From assembly GCA_030705945.1 (NCBI GenBank), contig JAUZPS010000006.1:1-27843 (forward strand): a DNA stretch of 27,843 bases, written 5' to 3'. Origin of the DNA: Bacillota bacterium. GTDB taxonomy: Bacteria; Bacillota; Clostridia; Acetivibrionales; DSM-2933. Below, piece by piece: positions 15,853 through 23,668 of this stretch. The notes below the pieces were generated by a model. The model ran no database searches and was not told where the DNA came from. It worked only from the letters and a program-made list of their open reading frames with translations. The first letter of the stretch is position 1. The number at the start of each line of letters is the position of its first letter. The position numbers were made by a program, and so were the translations under genes.

Positions 15853-16968
15853 TTATTTTTCAACAGATTTAATTATTTCAACTAGGAATCCTGCAGCTTT
15901 TACAAGATCGTCAATTTTTATCTGTTCCTCAACACTGTGTACCTTATCCATTCCAACACTGATATCGACTGCCTGGATTCCTTTACTGTTTACTATATTA
16001 GTATCACTGCCGCCTCCTGTAGCCTCCAAAACAAGCTTTAGTCCAGCGTTTTGAGCAGCTTTCTTCAGAACGGAAACAATCTCATCAGTCTCATTGATTT
16101 TAAATGATGGATACACGAGTTCCTCATGAAACTCAACCTGGCCCTTCCATGAATCTGCTGCGTCCATAAAGCGCTGTTTCATGTGTAAAGTCTGCTCTTC
16201 CAGTTTCTTTGGGCATCTGCTCCTTGCCTCTGCCTTTAACTCAACCCTGTCACACACAATATTAGTCGCGTTGCCTCCGCTAATTATACCTATATTTGCG
16301 GTTGTTTCTTCATCTATTCTTCCAAGTTTCATCTTGGAAATCGCGTCAGCAGCTATACTTATTGCGCTAATACCTTTTTCTGGCTCGACACCGGCATGAG
16401 CAGCCTTACCTTTAACAACTATATCAAGCTTATTCTGAGAAGGAGCAGTAACTGCAACTCTGCCAATTTCTCCACCGTCATCTAAAACAAAGCAATATTT
16501 TGCGGATATATTTCCATAATCAAGATTTTTTGCTCCAAGCAAACCACCTTCCTCTGCTATTGTAAACGCTACCTGAATATCTCCATGTTGTTCATTTTCT
16601 TCCCCAATAACCCTCAAAGCTTCAAGAATACATACAATGCCCGCTACATCGTCTCCGCCAAGTATAGTTGTTCCGTCTGTCTTTATAATATTTCCGTGAA
16701 TTTGCGGCTTTTTACCTATACATGGAACAACAGTATCCATATGAGCCATTAGAAGAATACCTGGCGCATTTTTATTACCCTTTTTTGAACCGATTATATT
16801 TCCACAGTTTCCTCGAACCTTTTTACCAGCATCATCCTCATAGACTTCTAAACCCATGCCTTCGAGCTTATTCTTTAATGTATCTGCCATATTTCTCTCT
16901 TTGAGAGTCAAACTATCAATACTAATCAATTCAATAAATTCTTTTACCAATCTATCCCTGTTTATCAT
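15853..16968 (-). CDS. M20 family metallopeptidase (PepT-like)
   Basis: The 371-residue cytosolic zinc peptidase is of the PepT-like M20 branch (B. subtilis YqjE type), which removes amino acids from small peptides. Metal ligands are visible: HMDTV (His76, Asp78), GGDDVAG (Asp106/107), AEEGGLLG (catalytic Glu139, ligand Glu140), VLDDGGE (Asp163/164) and a C-terminal His in KVHSVEEQI. The lid domain lies between about residues 175 and 285 (VVKGKAAHAGVEPEKGISA...). ATG 16966-16968 follows AGGAGAG. The exact substrate is uncertain; peptidase T proper is longer, about 410 residues. The upstream spacer holds a B element. Confidence 0.88.
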   Translation of the reverse strand: MINRDRLVKEFIELISIDSLTLKERNMADTLKNKLEGMGLEVYEDDAGKKVRGNCGNIIGSKKGNKNAPGILLMAHMDTVVPCIGKKPQIHGNIIKTDGTTILGGDDVAGIVCILEALRVIGEENEQHGDIQVAFTIAEEGGLLGAKNLDYGNISAKYCFVLDDGGEIGRVAVTAPSQNKLDIVVKGKAAHAGVEPEKGISAISIAADAISKMKLGRIDEETTANIGIISGGNATNIVCDRVELKAEARSRCPKKLEEQTLHMKQRFMDAADSWKGQVEFHEELVYPSFKINETDEIVSVLKKAAQNAGLKLVLEATGGGSDTNIVNSKGIQAVDISVGMDKVHSVEEQIKIDDLVKAAGFLVEIIKSVEK

Positions 16969-17033
16969 ACTGCGGTCTCTCCTGCTTTATTATATTGTTT
17001 TATTTTTATTGTTTTATTTTTATGAAGCAATTA

Positions 17034-17178
17034 TATATTTTGAAATAAAAATTTTACATACTTTTTTATATTGCAAAATATATACCTTGATTCATAAGTT
17101 GCGAAAAGTTCAGATTTGATAGTAAAATGCAGACGTATTAACTGCATTTTTAATGTAAAATCTTTTTCGTAACTTATA
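17034..17178 (-). mobile_element. Element B, copy 3 (145 nt, reversed)
   Basis: TA-flanked at 17032-17033 and 17179-17180, with the same terminal repeats as copies 1 and 2. It ends 4 bases past the trmL stop. Confidence 0.87.
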
Positions 17179-17184
17179 TAAATA

Positions 17185-17679
17185 TCACCAATTATATTTT
17201 GTAAGGGCTCCTTTGTCCTTAAGTCCTGAAAATCCATCTTGTCGCAACGCTTCATAAACAACAATCGCTACGGAATTTGAGAGATTCAATGAACGCAAGC
17301 CCTCCCTCATTGGAATTCTTATACAATACTCCTTATTATCAAAAAGCAATTCTTCAGGCAACCCGGCAGTTTCCTTACCAAAAACAATGAAACAATCTTC
17401 GGGATAATTTATATCTGAATAAACATTAACCGCTTTTGTTGTAGCATAGTAAAAAGTATTGTTTTTATATTTTTCACGCAGTTCCCCAAAATATTCATAA
17501 TATTTTATATCAGCTTCATGCCAATAGTCCAATCCCGCTCGTTTCAAGTATCTGTCCTCGACAGAGAAACCGAGAGGCTTTACAAGATGAAGCTTTGCCC
17601 CTGTTGCAGCGCATGTTCTAACAATATTTCCAGTGTTTTGCGGAATTTCCGGCTCAACTAAAACAATATTAACTGACAA
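17185..17679 (-). CDS. trmL: tRNA (cytidine(34)-2'-O)-methyltransferase TrmL
   Basis: This SPOUT-class enzyme methylates the wobble ribose of tRNA-Leu isoacceptors using S-adenosylmethionine. The 164 residues are standard for TrmL/YibK, the minimal SPOUT domain without an extra RNA-binding part. Motif 1, VLVEPEIPQNTGNIVRTCAATG-like, lies at about 6-27; motif 2 is FGKETAGLPEE; motif 3 is IPMREGLRSLNLSNS followed by VAIVVYEALRQ, which forms the trefoil knot. The start is TTG at 17677-17679, seven bases after GGAGG; the next in-frame ATG would remove motif 1. It is probably separately transcribed from its neighbours. Confidence 0.94.
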   Translation of the reverse strand: MSVNIVLVEPEIPQNTGNIVRTCAATGAKLHLVKPLGFSVEDRYLKRAGLDYWHEADIKYYEYFGELREKYKNNTFYYATTKAVNVYSDINYPEDCFIVFGKETAGLPEELLFDNKEYCIRIPMREGLRSLNLSNSVAIVVYEALRQDGFSGLKDKGALTKYNW

Positions 17680-17744
17680 ACTACTACCTCCAGACTAAAA
17701 TGGCGTTTTCCAATATTATATACCACAATTAAGTTTTTTCCAAT

Positions 17745-17771
17745 CAAAAAAGATGGCTTTCACAAACCATC
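17745..17771 (-). terminator. Rho-independent terminator after cheX
   Basis: On the minus strand an 8-bp stem (17752-17759 with 17764-17771, one G-U pair) closed by a GTGA tetraloop is followed by TTTTTT (17746-17751). It lies about 100 bases past the cheX stop. Confidence 0.85.
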
Positions 17772-17869
17772 TCTGATATAAATCATGTACTTTACTCACA
17801 AAGATAACATATATAGCAATTTGGGCTATATAAAACATTAAAAACAAACGATCGCTTACTAATGGATCT

Positions 17870-18337
17870 TTATAATTCTTCCACAGCCAGATCAATTTCA
17901 AACGCCTTGTCGTTATCGATTATCAAAGGAATACAAACAGTTTTGAGCTTGTTATTTGAAATATGAAGGTTATCTCCAAATAAACAAGTAGGAGGTGTGA
18001 TATCAATTGCCATTCCTTTATTATAGAGAATAGTTGCAGTATTTCCAAGTATCATATTGGTCAACTCAGAAAGGGCGCTTTTTGAGATTTCATCCAATTC
18101 AGAGACAGGCATGCCCCCCATCATACTTGATGCTATAAATAGTCCAACATTCATATCCATAGTAAACATCGCCTGGCCCCTAATTTTTCCCGTCAGCCCA
18201 ACTATTACAATTATACTGTTGCTTTTATACGGTGATTCCTTCAAATAGACTTTTCCAAGCTTTGCATCTAAACCAGCGATTTGTTTTAGAACCGTTTGAC
18301 TTGCTTCAATAAATGGGTTTATATACTCAATGTTCAT
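17870..18337 (-). CDS. cheX: Chemotaxis phosphatase CheX-like
   Basis: The 155-residue cytosolic protein is of the CheC/CheX/FliY superfamily, single-module CheX type, which dephosphorylates CheY-P or related receiver domains. The active-site helix SELTNMILGN (90-99) carries the Glu91-x-x-Asn94 pair that defines the phosphatase. The N-terminus MNIEYINPFIEAS and the IRGQAMFTMD/ASSMMGG segments match CheX. There is only one such motif, unlike CheC. ATG 18335-18337 has a weak GGCGGG-like site about 9 bases upstream. No other chemotaxis gene lies in the window, so it may serve a distant chemotaxis operon or a non-motility receiver. A strong terminator follows. Confidence 0.88.
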   Translation of the reverse strand: MNIEYINPFIEASQTVLKQIAGLDAKLGKVYLKESPYKSNSIIVIVGLTGKIRGQAMFTMDMNVGLFIASSMMGGMPVSELDEISKSALSELTNMILGNTATILYNKGMAIDITPPTCLFGDNLHISNNKLKTVCIPLIIDNDKAFEIDLAVEEL

Positions 18338-18380
18338 GTATAAAATCCCGCCTTTTTATTTAGATTATTTTTGCCAATAA

Positions 18381-18476
18381 CGAAGTTTCAAAAAATTCTT
18401 TGCTCAAGCTTTATATGAAAAAACCCATTAAATAGAGTTTTTGAAACGACCGATTAATTAGTTTTTAGATACTATC
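18381..18476 (+). mobile_element. Element A, copy 2
   Basis: AGTTTCAAAAAATTC at the left pairs with GTTTTTGAAAC near 18437-18447, and the tail runs to GATACTATC. It fuses directly into a truncated B element at a shared ACTATC. Confidence 0.75.
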
Positions 18477-18561
18477 AAAGCTGAACTTTTTGCAACTTAT
18501 GAATCAAGGTATATATTTTGCAATATAAAAAATGGATGTAAAATGTTTATTGCAAAATATA
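18471..18561 (+). mobile_element. Element B, copy 4 (left part missing)
   Basis: Starts at ACTATCAAAGCTGAAC, an internal B sequence, and keeps the complete right end GCAAAATATA with TA following. The left 55 or so bases are lost. Confidence 0.8.
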
Positions 18562-18968
18562 TAATTGCTATTCTTGTTTAAACAATATATTAATATCTTG
18601 ATAAATAAATGCGGAATTAATGTTTGCAGCATCCTGATAATATAGTTATTGAACAGATTTACGAAAACAACGTTTTTCATAATTTAAAAACTTGGAAAAA
18701 TCAGATAAAATATATCTATAGAAAATTATTATGCTTTAGAGGTACAAGACTATTATCTTTTCATATTCTGATGTAATAATTATTAAACACTTTTGAGATA
18801 TAATAATCACTAAACATAATTCACTTTTGAGATAATAAGTATTTAATAATTATATTCTATGTAATTTCTAAAAATCCTGCATTAATTATAATTTTATAGC
18901 TAATTATTTATTATCTATTTCTTAATTATTTTATCAAACTTTGTAAATTAATGCTTATGGCTTTAAAT
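18562..18968. other. Gene-free AT-rich spacer with direct and inverted repeats
   Basis: I see no gene here. CACTTTTGAGATA occurs twice (18788 and 18822). The pair is enclosed by TAATAATTATTAAA (18774-18787) and TTTAATAATTATA (18842-18854), which are inverted repeats. No known RNA is recognised. Confidence 0.4.
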
Positions 18969-19070
18969 TAGGGCGTTTCAAAAAATTCCTTGTTCAAGTT
19001 TTGTATGATGAAAACTCATTATATCAAGTTTTTGAAACGCCAAGTATACAATTTTTTTGATACTACCTGA
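18969..19070 (+). mobile_element. Element A, copy 3
   Basis: TAGGGCGTTTCAAAAA at the left; its GGCGTTTC arm pairs perfectly with GAAACGCC near 19034-19041, and the tail is TTTTTTTGATACTACCT. Confidence 0.82.
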
Positions 19071-19077
19071 TACTGTC

Positions 19078-19105
19078 TAATGCAAAATCTATTTCGCAAC
19101 TTATA
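19078..19105 (-). mobile_element. Element B remnant
   Basis: Only the reversed left end is present: TAATGCAAAATCTATTTCGC then AACTTATA, followed by TA. It is adjacent to A copy 3. Confidence 0.65.
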
Positions 19106-19145
19106 TAATACTTTTCTAAAGATAACCAAATATAAAATTAGTTTA

Positions 19146-19505
19146 TTATCTTTTTGCCTTTGGAGTAAACGCGACTGATATAAGATATCCGAAGAAAACA
19201 GCAGCTGTAATACCAACGGCAGACGCTCTTATGCCACCAGTAAACGCCCCAAGCAAACCATATTGATCCACATCTTTCATTGCGCCTTTTGCCAGGCTGT
19301 AGCCAAAACCGGTAAGTGGAATTGTTGCCCCTGCTCCTCCAACATCCACAATTTTCTGATAAATACCTAATGCTGCTAAAACAGTACCTATTGTAACAAA
19401 TAAAACCAAAATTCTTGCAGGAGTTAATTTTGTCTTATCAATTAGAAGCTGCCCTATCGCGCAAATAAAGCCACCGATAATAAACGCATTTATATATCCC
19501 AGCAT
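19146..19505 (-). CDS. spoVAE: Stage V sporulation protein SpoVAE
   Basis: This 119-residue membrane protein belongs to the SpoVA channel, which moves dipicolinic acid into the forespore and out at germination. It has about four hydrophobic helices, with IIGGFICAIGQLLIDKTKLTPARILV at 9-34 and the family signature VGGAGATIPLTGFGYSLAKG at about 55-74. ATG 19503-19505 follows GAGGTGAT and lies 9 bases after the spoVAD stop, so the two are co-transcribed. It is homologous to SpoVAC at 20831, as is usual. Expression in the forespore by sigma-G is expected by family; I could not define a convincing sigma-G promoter. Confidence 0.95.
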   Translation of the reverse strand: MLGYINAFIIGGFICAIGQLLIDKTKLTPARILVLFVTIGTVLAALGIYQKIVDVGGAGATIPLTGFGYSLAKGAMKDVDQYGLLGAFTGGIRASAVGITAAVFFGYLISVAFTPKAKR

Positions 19506-19514
19506 TAAATCACC

Positions 19515-20534
19515 TCATCCAAACTTATTCTGTAATGTTAAACCATGAGCTATTCCGGGAATTGATTCACCCTGTTGAGCGCTAGTAGAACTAAGTAACG
19601 CTCCTGTACCTACAAACAAAACATTGTTGAATTTTCCTTTTTTCATTTCCTGATATATAAAACCAGCTAATGTAACTGCGGAGCATCCGCAACCGCTACC
19701 TCCGGAATGTGTGTCCTGCTTTTCTTTATTGTAAACCAGAACTCCGCAATCAGTGTACTTATCCTTAATATCATATCCCTGTTTATTTACTATCTCTTCA
19801 CATAAGTCTCTTCCAAAACTCCCAAGATCACCTGTAATTATAAGATCGTAATCTTCAGGCGACAACCCTGTATCTTTAAAATGAGTAACGATAGTATCTG
19901 CCGCGGCAGGAGCCATTGCCGCTCCCATATTGTTCGAGTCCTTAATGCCAAAATCAACTATTTTTCCTGTAGTAACATAGGTAATATATGGCCCGATTCC
20001 CTGGTTTGAGAGCATCACACCCCCGGAGCCAGTGACAGTCCATTGGGCTGTTGGCGGTCTCTGGGAGCCTAATTCAAGCGGATACCGGAACTGCTTTTCA
20101 GCTGAGCAAAAATGGCTTGATGTTACACATACAGCATTATCTGCAAATCCACCGTCTATAATCATTGCTCCTAAACCAATTGATTCAGACATTGTTGAGC
20201 ATGCTCCATATAACCCATATAGTGAAATACCCGATTCTCTAACAGCAAAATTGGTCGCTATACATTGATTCAGTAGGTCTCCTGCCAGAATGTAGTTGAT
20301 ATCCTCAATAGTTTTACCCGATTTATTGATAATTTTACTTACAGTCTCTCTCATTAACTTACTTTCAGCTTTTTCCCAGCTTTTTTCTCCCCACATCTCG
20401 TCTTCAATGACCACATCATAGTACAAACTAAGAGGTCCTTCTCCTTCTTTAGGTCCAACAATTGACGCAGTAGAAATAATACTGAGAGGATTCTGAATTT
20501 TAACAGTTTGTTTTCCAATATGTTTTGTAGGCAT
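19515..20534 (-). CDS. spoVAD: Stage V sporulation protein SpoVAD
   Basis: This 339-residue, thiolase-fold protein binds dipicolinic acid on the spore inner membrane as part of the SpoVA system. I start at ATG 20532-20534, which has AAAGGAGAA directly upstream and gives the family's usual length; a longer frame from 20627 reads into a C element. Recognised segments: GKQTVKIQNPLSIISTASIVGPKEGEGPL at the start, GACSTMSESIGLGAM, SSHFCSAEKQFRYPLELG, ITGDLGSFGRDL and HSGGSGCGCSAV near the end. It lies between SpoVAC (upstream, separated by two mobile elements) and SpoVAE (downstream, 9 bases). Identification is secure. Confidence 0.96.
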   Translation of the reverse strand: MPTKHIGKQTVKIQNPLSIISTASIVGPKEGEGPLSLYYDVVIEDEMWGEKSWEKAESKLMRETVSKIINKSGKTIEDINYILAGDLLNQCIATNFAVRESGISLYGLYGACSTMSESIGLGAMIIDGGFADNAVCVTSSHFCSAEKQFRYPLELGSQRPPTAQWTVTGSGGVMLSNQGIGPYITYVTTGKIVDFGIKDSNNMGAAMAPAAADTIVTHFKDTGLSPEDYDLIITGDLGSFGRDLCEEIVNKQGYDIKDKYTDCGVLVYNKEKQDTHSGGSGCGCSAVTLAGFIYQEMKKGKFNNVLFVGTGALLSSTSAQQGESIPGIAHGLTLQNKFG

Positions 20535-20569
20535 AATTCTCCTTTCACCTCTAAGTAACAAATAAACTA

Positions 20570-20670
20570 TATAAAAAGCACTATTAATCTTACATTTGAC
20601 GGAGCAAAATAACGAACGCTTTAACATTATTTTGTGATAGGCAAATGTAAAAGATTAATTGCTTTTTATA
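20570..20670 (+). mobile_element. Element C, copy 2 (101 nt)
   Basis: The ends TATAAAAAGCA and TGCTTTTTATA are flanked by TA (20568-20569, 20671-20672). It has terminal repeats ATTAATCTTACATTTG / CAAATGTAAAAGATTAAT and an inner core ACGAACGCTTTAAC. It abuts B copy 5. Confidence 0.88.
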
Positions 20671-20672
20671 TA

Positions 20673-20818
20673 TATATTTTGCAATAAACATTTTACATCT
20701 ATTTTTTATATTGCAAAATATATACCTTGATTCATAAGTTGCGAAAAGTTCAGCTTTGATAGCAAAATACAGACGTATCAACTGCATTTTTAATGTAAAA
20801 TCTTTTTCGTAACTTATA
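20673..20818 (-). mobile_element. Element B, copy 5 (146 nt, reversed)
   Basis: TA at 20671-20672 is shared with C copy 2, and TA follows at 20819-20820. Both ends are intact. It ends about 10 bases past the spoVAC stop. Confidence 0.88.
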
Positions 20819-20830
20819 TAACATAAGTAA

Positions 20831-21283
20831 TTATCTACTCAGTGTTATTAGATAATGCAGGATACCTGCAACAACTGAAGCGGATATTCCGTAAACCAGA
20901 ACGGGTCCTGCTATAAAAAACATTCTTGCGCCAACTCCGGTTACATATCCTTCACTTTTAAATTCCATGGCTGGAGAAACTATGGAATTAGCAAAACCTG
21001 TTATAGGAACAATTGATCCAGCTCCTGCGAACCTTCCAATATCATCATAAATATTAATTCCTGTAAAAAAGGCCCCTAGAAAGACCATTATTAACACTGT
21101 TATATTACTTGCCGCATCTTTACCTATTCCTTGCTGAGCAAGTATATTATTTAAAAATTGACCAATGATGCATATAAAACCGCCGACAAAGAACGCCCTT
21201 ACTATATTCCTTGCAACTTTGGATTTTGGCGCCTCTTTTTCAACATGATCCAAATATTCCTTATTGGTATATAATTTCTGCAT
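20831..21283 (-). CDS. spoVAC: Stage V sporulation protein SpoVAC
   Basis: This 150-residue membrane subunit of the SpoVA dipicolinic acid channel is thought to act as a mechanosensitive pore. The N-terminal 25 residues are charged (NKEYLDHVEKEAPKSK), followed by helices beginning AFFVGGFICIIGQFL, NITVLIMVFLGAFFTG and MFFIAGPVLVYGISASVVAG. The signature FAGAGSIVPITGFANSIVSPAMEFKSEG is present. ATG 21281-21283 follows TAGGAGGAAT. In most clostridia spoVAC, spoVAD and spoVAE are closely packed; here 296 bases carrying elements C and B separate spoVAC from spoVAD. Confidence 0.95.
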   Translation of the reverse strand: MQKLYTNKEYLDHVEKEAPKSKVARNIVRAFFVGGFICIIGQFLNNILAQQGIGKDAASNITVLIMVFLGAFFTGINIYDDIGRFAGAGSIVPITGFANSIVSPAMEFKSEGYVTGVGARMFFIAGPVLVYGISASVVAGILHYLITLSR

Positions 21284-21374
21284 TATTCCTCCTATTTACC
21301 TTACTATCAAATATAATCCTTCAAAATTTTGCCAACCGCCTCAATGAACTATCGGTTTTCATATTGCAGTTATT

Positions 21375-21475
21375 AAGGGCGTTTCAAAAATTCCTTGTTC
21401 GAGTTTATATGACAAAAACTCATTATATCAAGTTTTTGAAACGACCAGTTGCTAAGTTTTTTTGACACTACCTAA
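21375..21475 (+). mobile_element. Element A, copy 4
   Basis: AAGGGCGTTTCAAAAA at the left, GTTTTTGAAACGACC near 21432-21446, and the tail TTTTTTTGACACTACCTAA. Its right end contains the last codons and stop of the small ORF at 21468. Confidence 0.8.
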
Positions 21476-21629
21476 CTCTAGGCATAAATAAATAGATATA
21501 TACGCCTCTTGATGGCGTTTTTTCAACATTTTCCCTTAAACTTAATAACCCTAAGGTTATTGCGGCAACCATAAGCATTAAAAGTAAAAAAAGCAAAACC
21601 ACCTTATTTCTTTGAAAAATACCATTCAT
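21468..21629 (-). CDS. Small single-pass membrane protein (53 aa), 3' end altered by element A
   Basis: ATG 21627-21629 follows GGAG with an 8-base gap and opens a 53-residue frame: MNGIFQRNK, a hydrophobic helix at about 10-30 (VVLLFLLLMLMVAAITLG), then a polar tail. I do not recognise a family. It sits between sigF and spoVAC in the sporulation block, so forespore expression is possible. The final Val-Arg and the stop codon are encoded by the end of A copy 4, so the original C-terminus was probably different. A longer reading from 21707 is possible but has no clear ribosome binding site. It may also be a decaying gene. Confidence 0.5.
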   Translation of the reverse strand: MNGIFQRNKVVLLFLLLMLMVAAITLGLLSLRENVEKTPSRGVYIYLFMPRVR

Positions 21630-21750
21630 GCAAACATCTCCATTTTTCAAGTTATCCAGCCTGGCAATGAAGCTAAGGATTTCCGCCAAGCCAGTCGACA
21701 TAAACATAACATTTCGGTGTCTATAAGTAAGATTAATAATTATTTTTATA

Positions 21751-21847
21751 TATTAAAACAATTAATCTTTTACATTTATCTAACAAAATATCGTAAAACC
21801 GTTTGTTATTTTGCTCTACTAAATGTAAGATAAATAATGATTTTAAT
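21751..21847 (-). mobile_element. Element C, copy 3 (reversed, divergent subtype)
   Basis: TATTAAAA-type ends with ATTAATCTTTTACATTTA and AAATGTAAGATAAAT inner repeats. The core is TTATTTTGCTCTACT in reverse orientation. TA flanks are at 21749-21750 and 21848-21849. Confidence 0.75.
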
Positions 21848-21923
21848 ATGGTACACTTCTATTATTATAATTTTTAAATAGTTTTATGTATCTTTTGATT
21901 ACATTAAAAGATTAAAGAGTATA

Positions 21924-22002
21924 AAGAATTTAAGAATTTAAGAATTTAAGATTTTAAAATTTAAGATTTAAGATTTAAGATTTAAAATTTTAAGATTTTA
22001 AG
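21924..22002. repeat. Short tandem repeats (AAGAATTT / AAGATTT)
   Basis: Three AAGAATTT units are followed by at least three AAGATTT units and variants in an otherwise gene-free stretch (21630-22219) between the small ORF and sigF. This looks like slipped-strand expansion of AT-rich DNA. Confidence 0.8.
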
Positions 22003-22091
22003 TATTAGAGATGGAACATTTTTCGGCTAATTTTAAATATTTCGAACTTTATAAGCTTTATAAAATATTTACATAACATTTACTCGTAATA

Positions 22092-22193
22092 TATTAAAAT
22101 CAATTAATCTTACATTTATCTATCTCAAAATACCGTAAAAAACCGTTCGTTATTTTGCTCTGCTAAATGTAAGATTAATAATAATTTTTTATA
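22092..22193 (-). mobile_element. Element C, copy 4 (reversed, divergent subtype)
   Basis: TATTAAAATC left end, ATTAATCTTACATTTATC and CTAAATGTAAGATTAAT repeats, core TTATTTTGCTCTG. It ends about 26 bases past the sigF stop. The right boundary is approximate. Confidence 0.75.
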
Positions 22194-22219
22194 GATTTTA
22201 TGTAAATTATCATTCTGAA

Positions 22220-22960
22220 TTATATGGATTTAATTTTATCCCTGATATCCTCAAGAATCCGTTTCTCGATTCGTGACACTTGAACCTGAGATATACCTAA
22301 AATCTTGGCTATTTGCGTCTGTGTCTTTTCATTAAAGTACCTTAGAACAATTATTTGCCTTTCACGAGGTTTTAAAGTTTTTAAAACCTCCCTCAAAGCA
22401 ATTTTATCAATTATATCAACTTCCTTATTCTCCGCTTCGCTATCGATCCGGTCTATAAGATAAATCGGCGAATTATCGCCTTCACATACTGTACTATAAA
22501 GAGATTCCGGTGATGAACCGGCTTCTAACGCCATAACAAGATCTTCTGGCGGTATATTTAAATGGTCGGCTATTTCATTTACTGTTGGCTCTCTTCCCAT
22601 TTCCTTGCTTAGAATTTCTTTTGTAACCCTTGCTTTATTGGAAATCTCCTTTAGAGATCTGCTCACCTTTATTATGCCGTCATCCCTAATAAATCTTTTA
22701 ATTTCACCGATTATCATCGGTACCGCATATGTAGAAAATTTAACTTCAAAAGACTCGTTAAATTTATTTATTGCCTTGATAAGCCCTATGCTTCCAATCT
22801 GGAACAGATCCTCCGCCTCATAGCCTCTGTTCTGGAATCTCTTAATAACGCTCCAAACCAATCCCATATTTTTTTCAACTAAAATTGCTTGAGCCTGTTT
22901 ATCGCCGCTCTTAGCCTTTTTTATCAATTCAAGCAAGTTTTCTTCTAAAAGTACGCCCAT
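22220..22960 (-). CDS. sigF: RNA polymerase forespore sigma factor SigF
   Basis: This 246-residue sigma-70 family factor is the first compartment-specific sigma of the forespore. Region 2 is intact: YEAEDLFQIGSIGLIKAI then FSTYAVPMIIGEIKRFIRDDG. A region 3 segment (SKEMGREPTVNEIADHLNI) and region 4 helix-turn-helix (QTQIAKILGISQVQVSRIEKRIL) follow. Its place after spoIIAA and spoIIAB separates it from the close paralog SigG. ATG 22958-22960 has GCAGGAT/AAGGTG upstream. It is held inactive by SpoIIAB until SpoIIAA is dephosphorylated. The 217-base gap to spoIIAB is unusual, since these genes are normally contiguous. Confidence 0.96.
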   Translation of the reverse strand: MGVLLEENLLELIKKAKSGDKQAQAILVEKNMGLVWSVIKRFQNRGYEAEDLFQIGSIGLIKAINKFNESFEVKFSTYAVPMIIGEIKRFIRDDGIIKVSRSLKEISNKARVTKEILSKEMGREPTVNEIADHLNIPPEDLVMALEAGSSPESLYSTVCEGDNSPIYLIDRIDSEAENKEVDIIDKIALREVLKTLKPRERQIIVLRYFNEKTQTQIAKILGISQVQVSRIEKRILEDIRDKIKSI

Positions 22961-23045
22961 ATTTTATCCTGCACCTTCCGTAACCACACTCTAACTTATC
23001 ATAACAAACCACAGTATTAATTTTAATTATCCGTAAATTGGTAAG

Positions 23046-23066
23046 AACCATTATTTTGTAATGGTT
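23046..23066. repeat. Hairpin between spoIIAB and sigF
   Basis: AACCATTA (23046-23053) pairs with TAATGGTT (23059-23066) around a 5-base loop. No T-run follows on the minus strand, so it is not a typical terminator; it could be a processing or stability site. Confidence 0.45.
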
Positions 23067-23177
23067 TAATTAAATTAATAGTTTGTCATATTAAGCGTAA
23101 GCGCAGCTGCTATAATAAATGCATAACCTTTTATTTGTTATTATTTACATATTATTACATGTATATTCAAAAAAAAA

Positions 23178-23612
23178 TTATTTCCCTATACTTTTTAATG
23201 TTTTATACATATTAACACTTGTACCTTTACCAGGCTGTGATACTATTTCCAATCTATCCATAAAGTTTTCCATAATTGTAAATCCCATTCCTGACCTCTC
23301 CAAATCTGGCTTGGACGTGTACATAGGCTGTCTTGCTTTTTCTACGTCATCAATTCCACGTCCCTCATCAATTACTGATATTTCTACTGAAGCATCAAAT
23401 AATTTACAATTCATTTTTATAACGCCTCTATTATCCTCATATCCGTGAATAATAGCATTTGTTACAGCTTCTGATACAGCTGTCTTAATGTCTGCAATTT
23501 CTTCTAAAGTAGGGTCCAACTGAGATACAAATGCTGCGGCGACAACTCTTGCAAATGCCTCATTACTTGACTTACTTAAGAATTCCAGCTTAAATTCGTT
23601 TAATATCTGCAT
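23178..23612 (-). CDS. spoIIAB: Anti-sigma F factor SpoIIAB (serine kinase)
   Basis: This 144-residue GHKL-fold ATP-binding protein binds SigF and also phosphorylates SpoIIAA. Seen: N-box EAVTNAIIHGYE at about 49-60, G1 box DEGRGIDD near 84-91, and G2 SGMGFTIMENFMD near 110-122. ATG 23610-23612 follows AAAGGGGAA. In other endospore formers this gene overlaps or abuts spoIIAA. Here the upstream spoIIAA stop is 380 bases away and the gap contains A copy 5 and C copy 5. It has its own good ribosome binding site, so translation need not depend on coupling. Confidence 0.96.
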   Translation of the reverse strand: MQILNEFKLEFLSKSSNEAFARVVAAAFVSQLDPTLEEIADIKTAVSEAVTNAIIHGYEDNRGVIKMNCKLFDASVEISVIDEGRGIDDVEKARQPMYTSKPDLERSGMGFTIMENFMDRLEIVSQPGKGTSVNMYKTLKSIGK

Positions 23613-23668
23613 TATTAATTTTCCCCTTTACTAATTAAAATATAATTACATAAGTGTTAGCCCTTATC

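Noticed and set aside
17081..17160. An open frame containing LFATYESRYIFCNIK that recurs in every full B element
   Set aside because: It stays open in four copies, but differences between copies are often amino-acid changing (Leu/Met, His/Asn/Tyr, Ala/Val/Ser) and it has no consistent start or ribosome binding site. The conserved feature is the hairpin, not a protein.
17716..17901. A 61-codon minus-strand frame starting with TTG in the end of cheX
   Set aside because: It contains the strong terminator at 17745-17771, overlaps cheX by 32 bases and has no convincing ribosome binding site.
21284..21374. A sigma-G or sigma-F promoter upstream of spoVAC
   Set aside because: Several partial -10-like matches exist, but none has a matching -35 at proper spacing, so no call is made.
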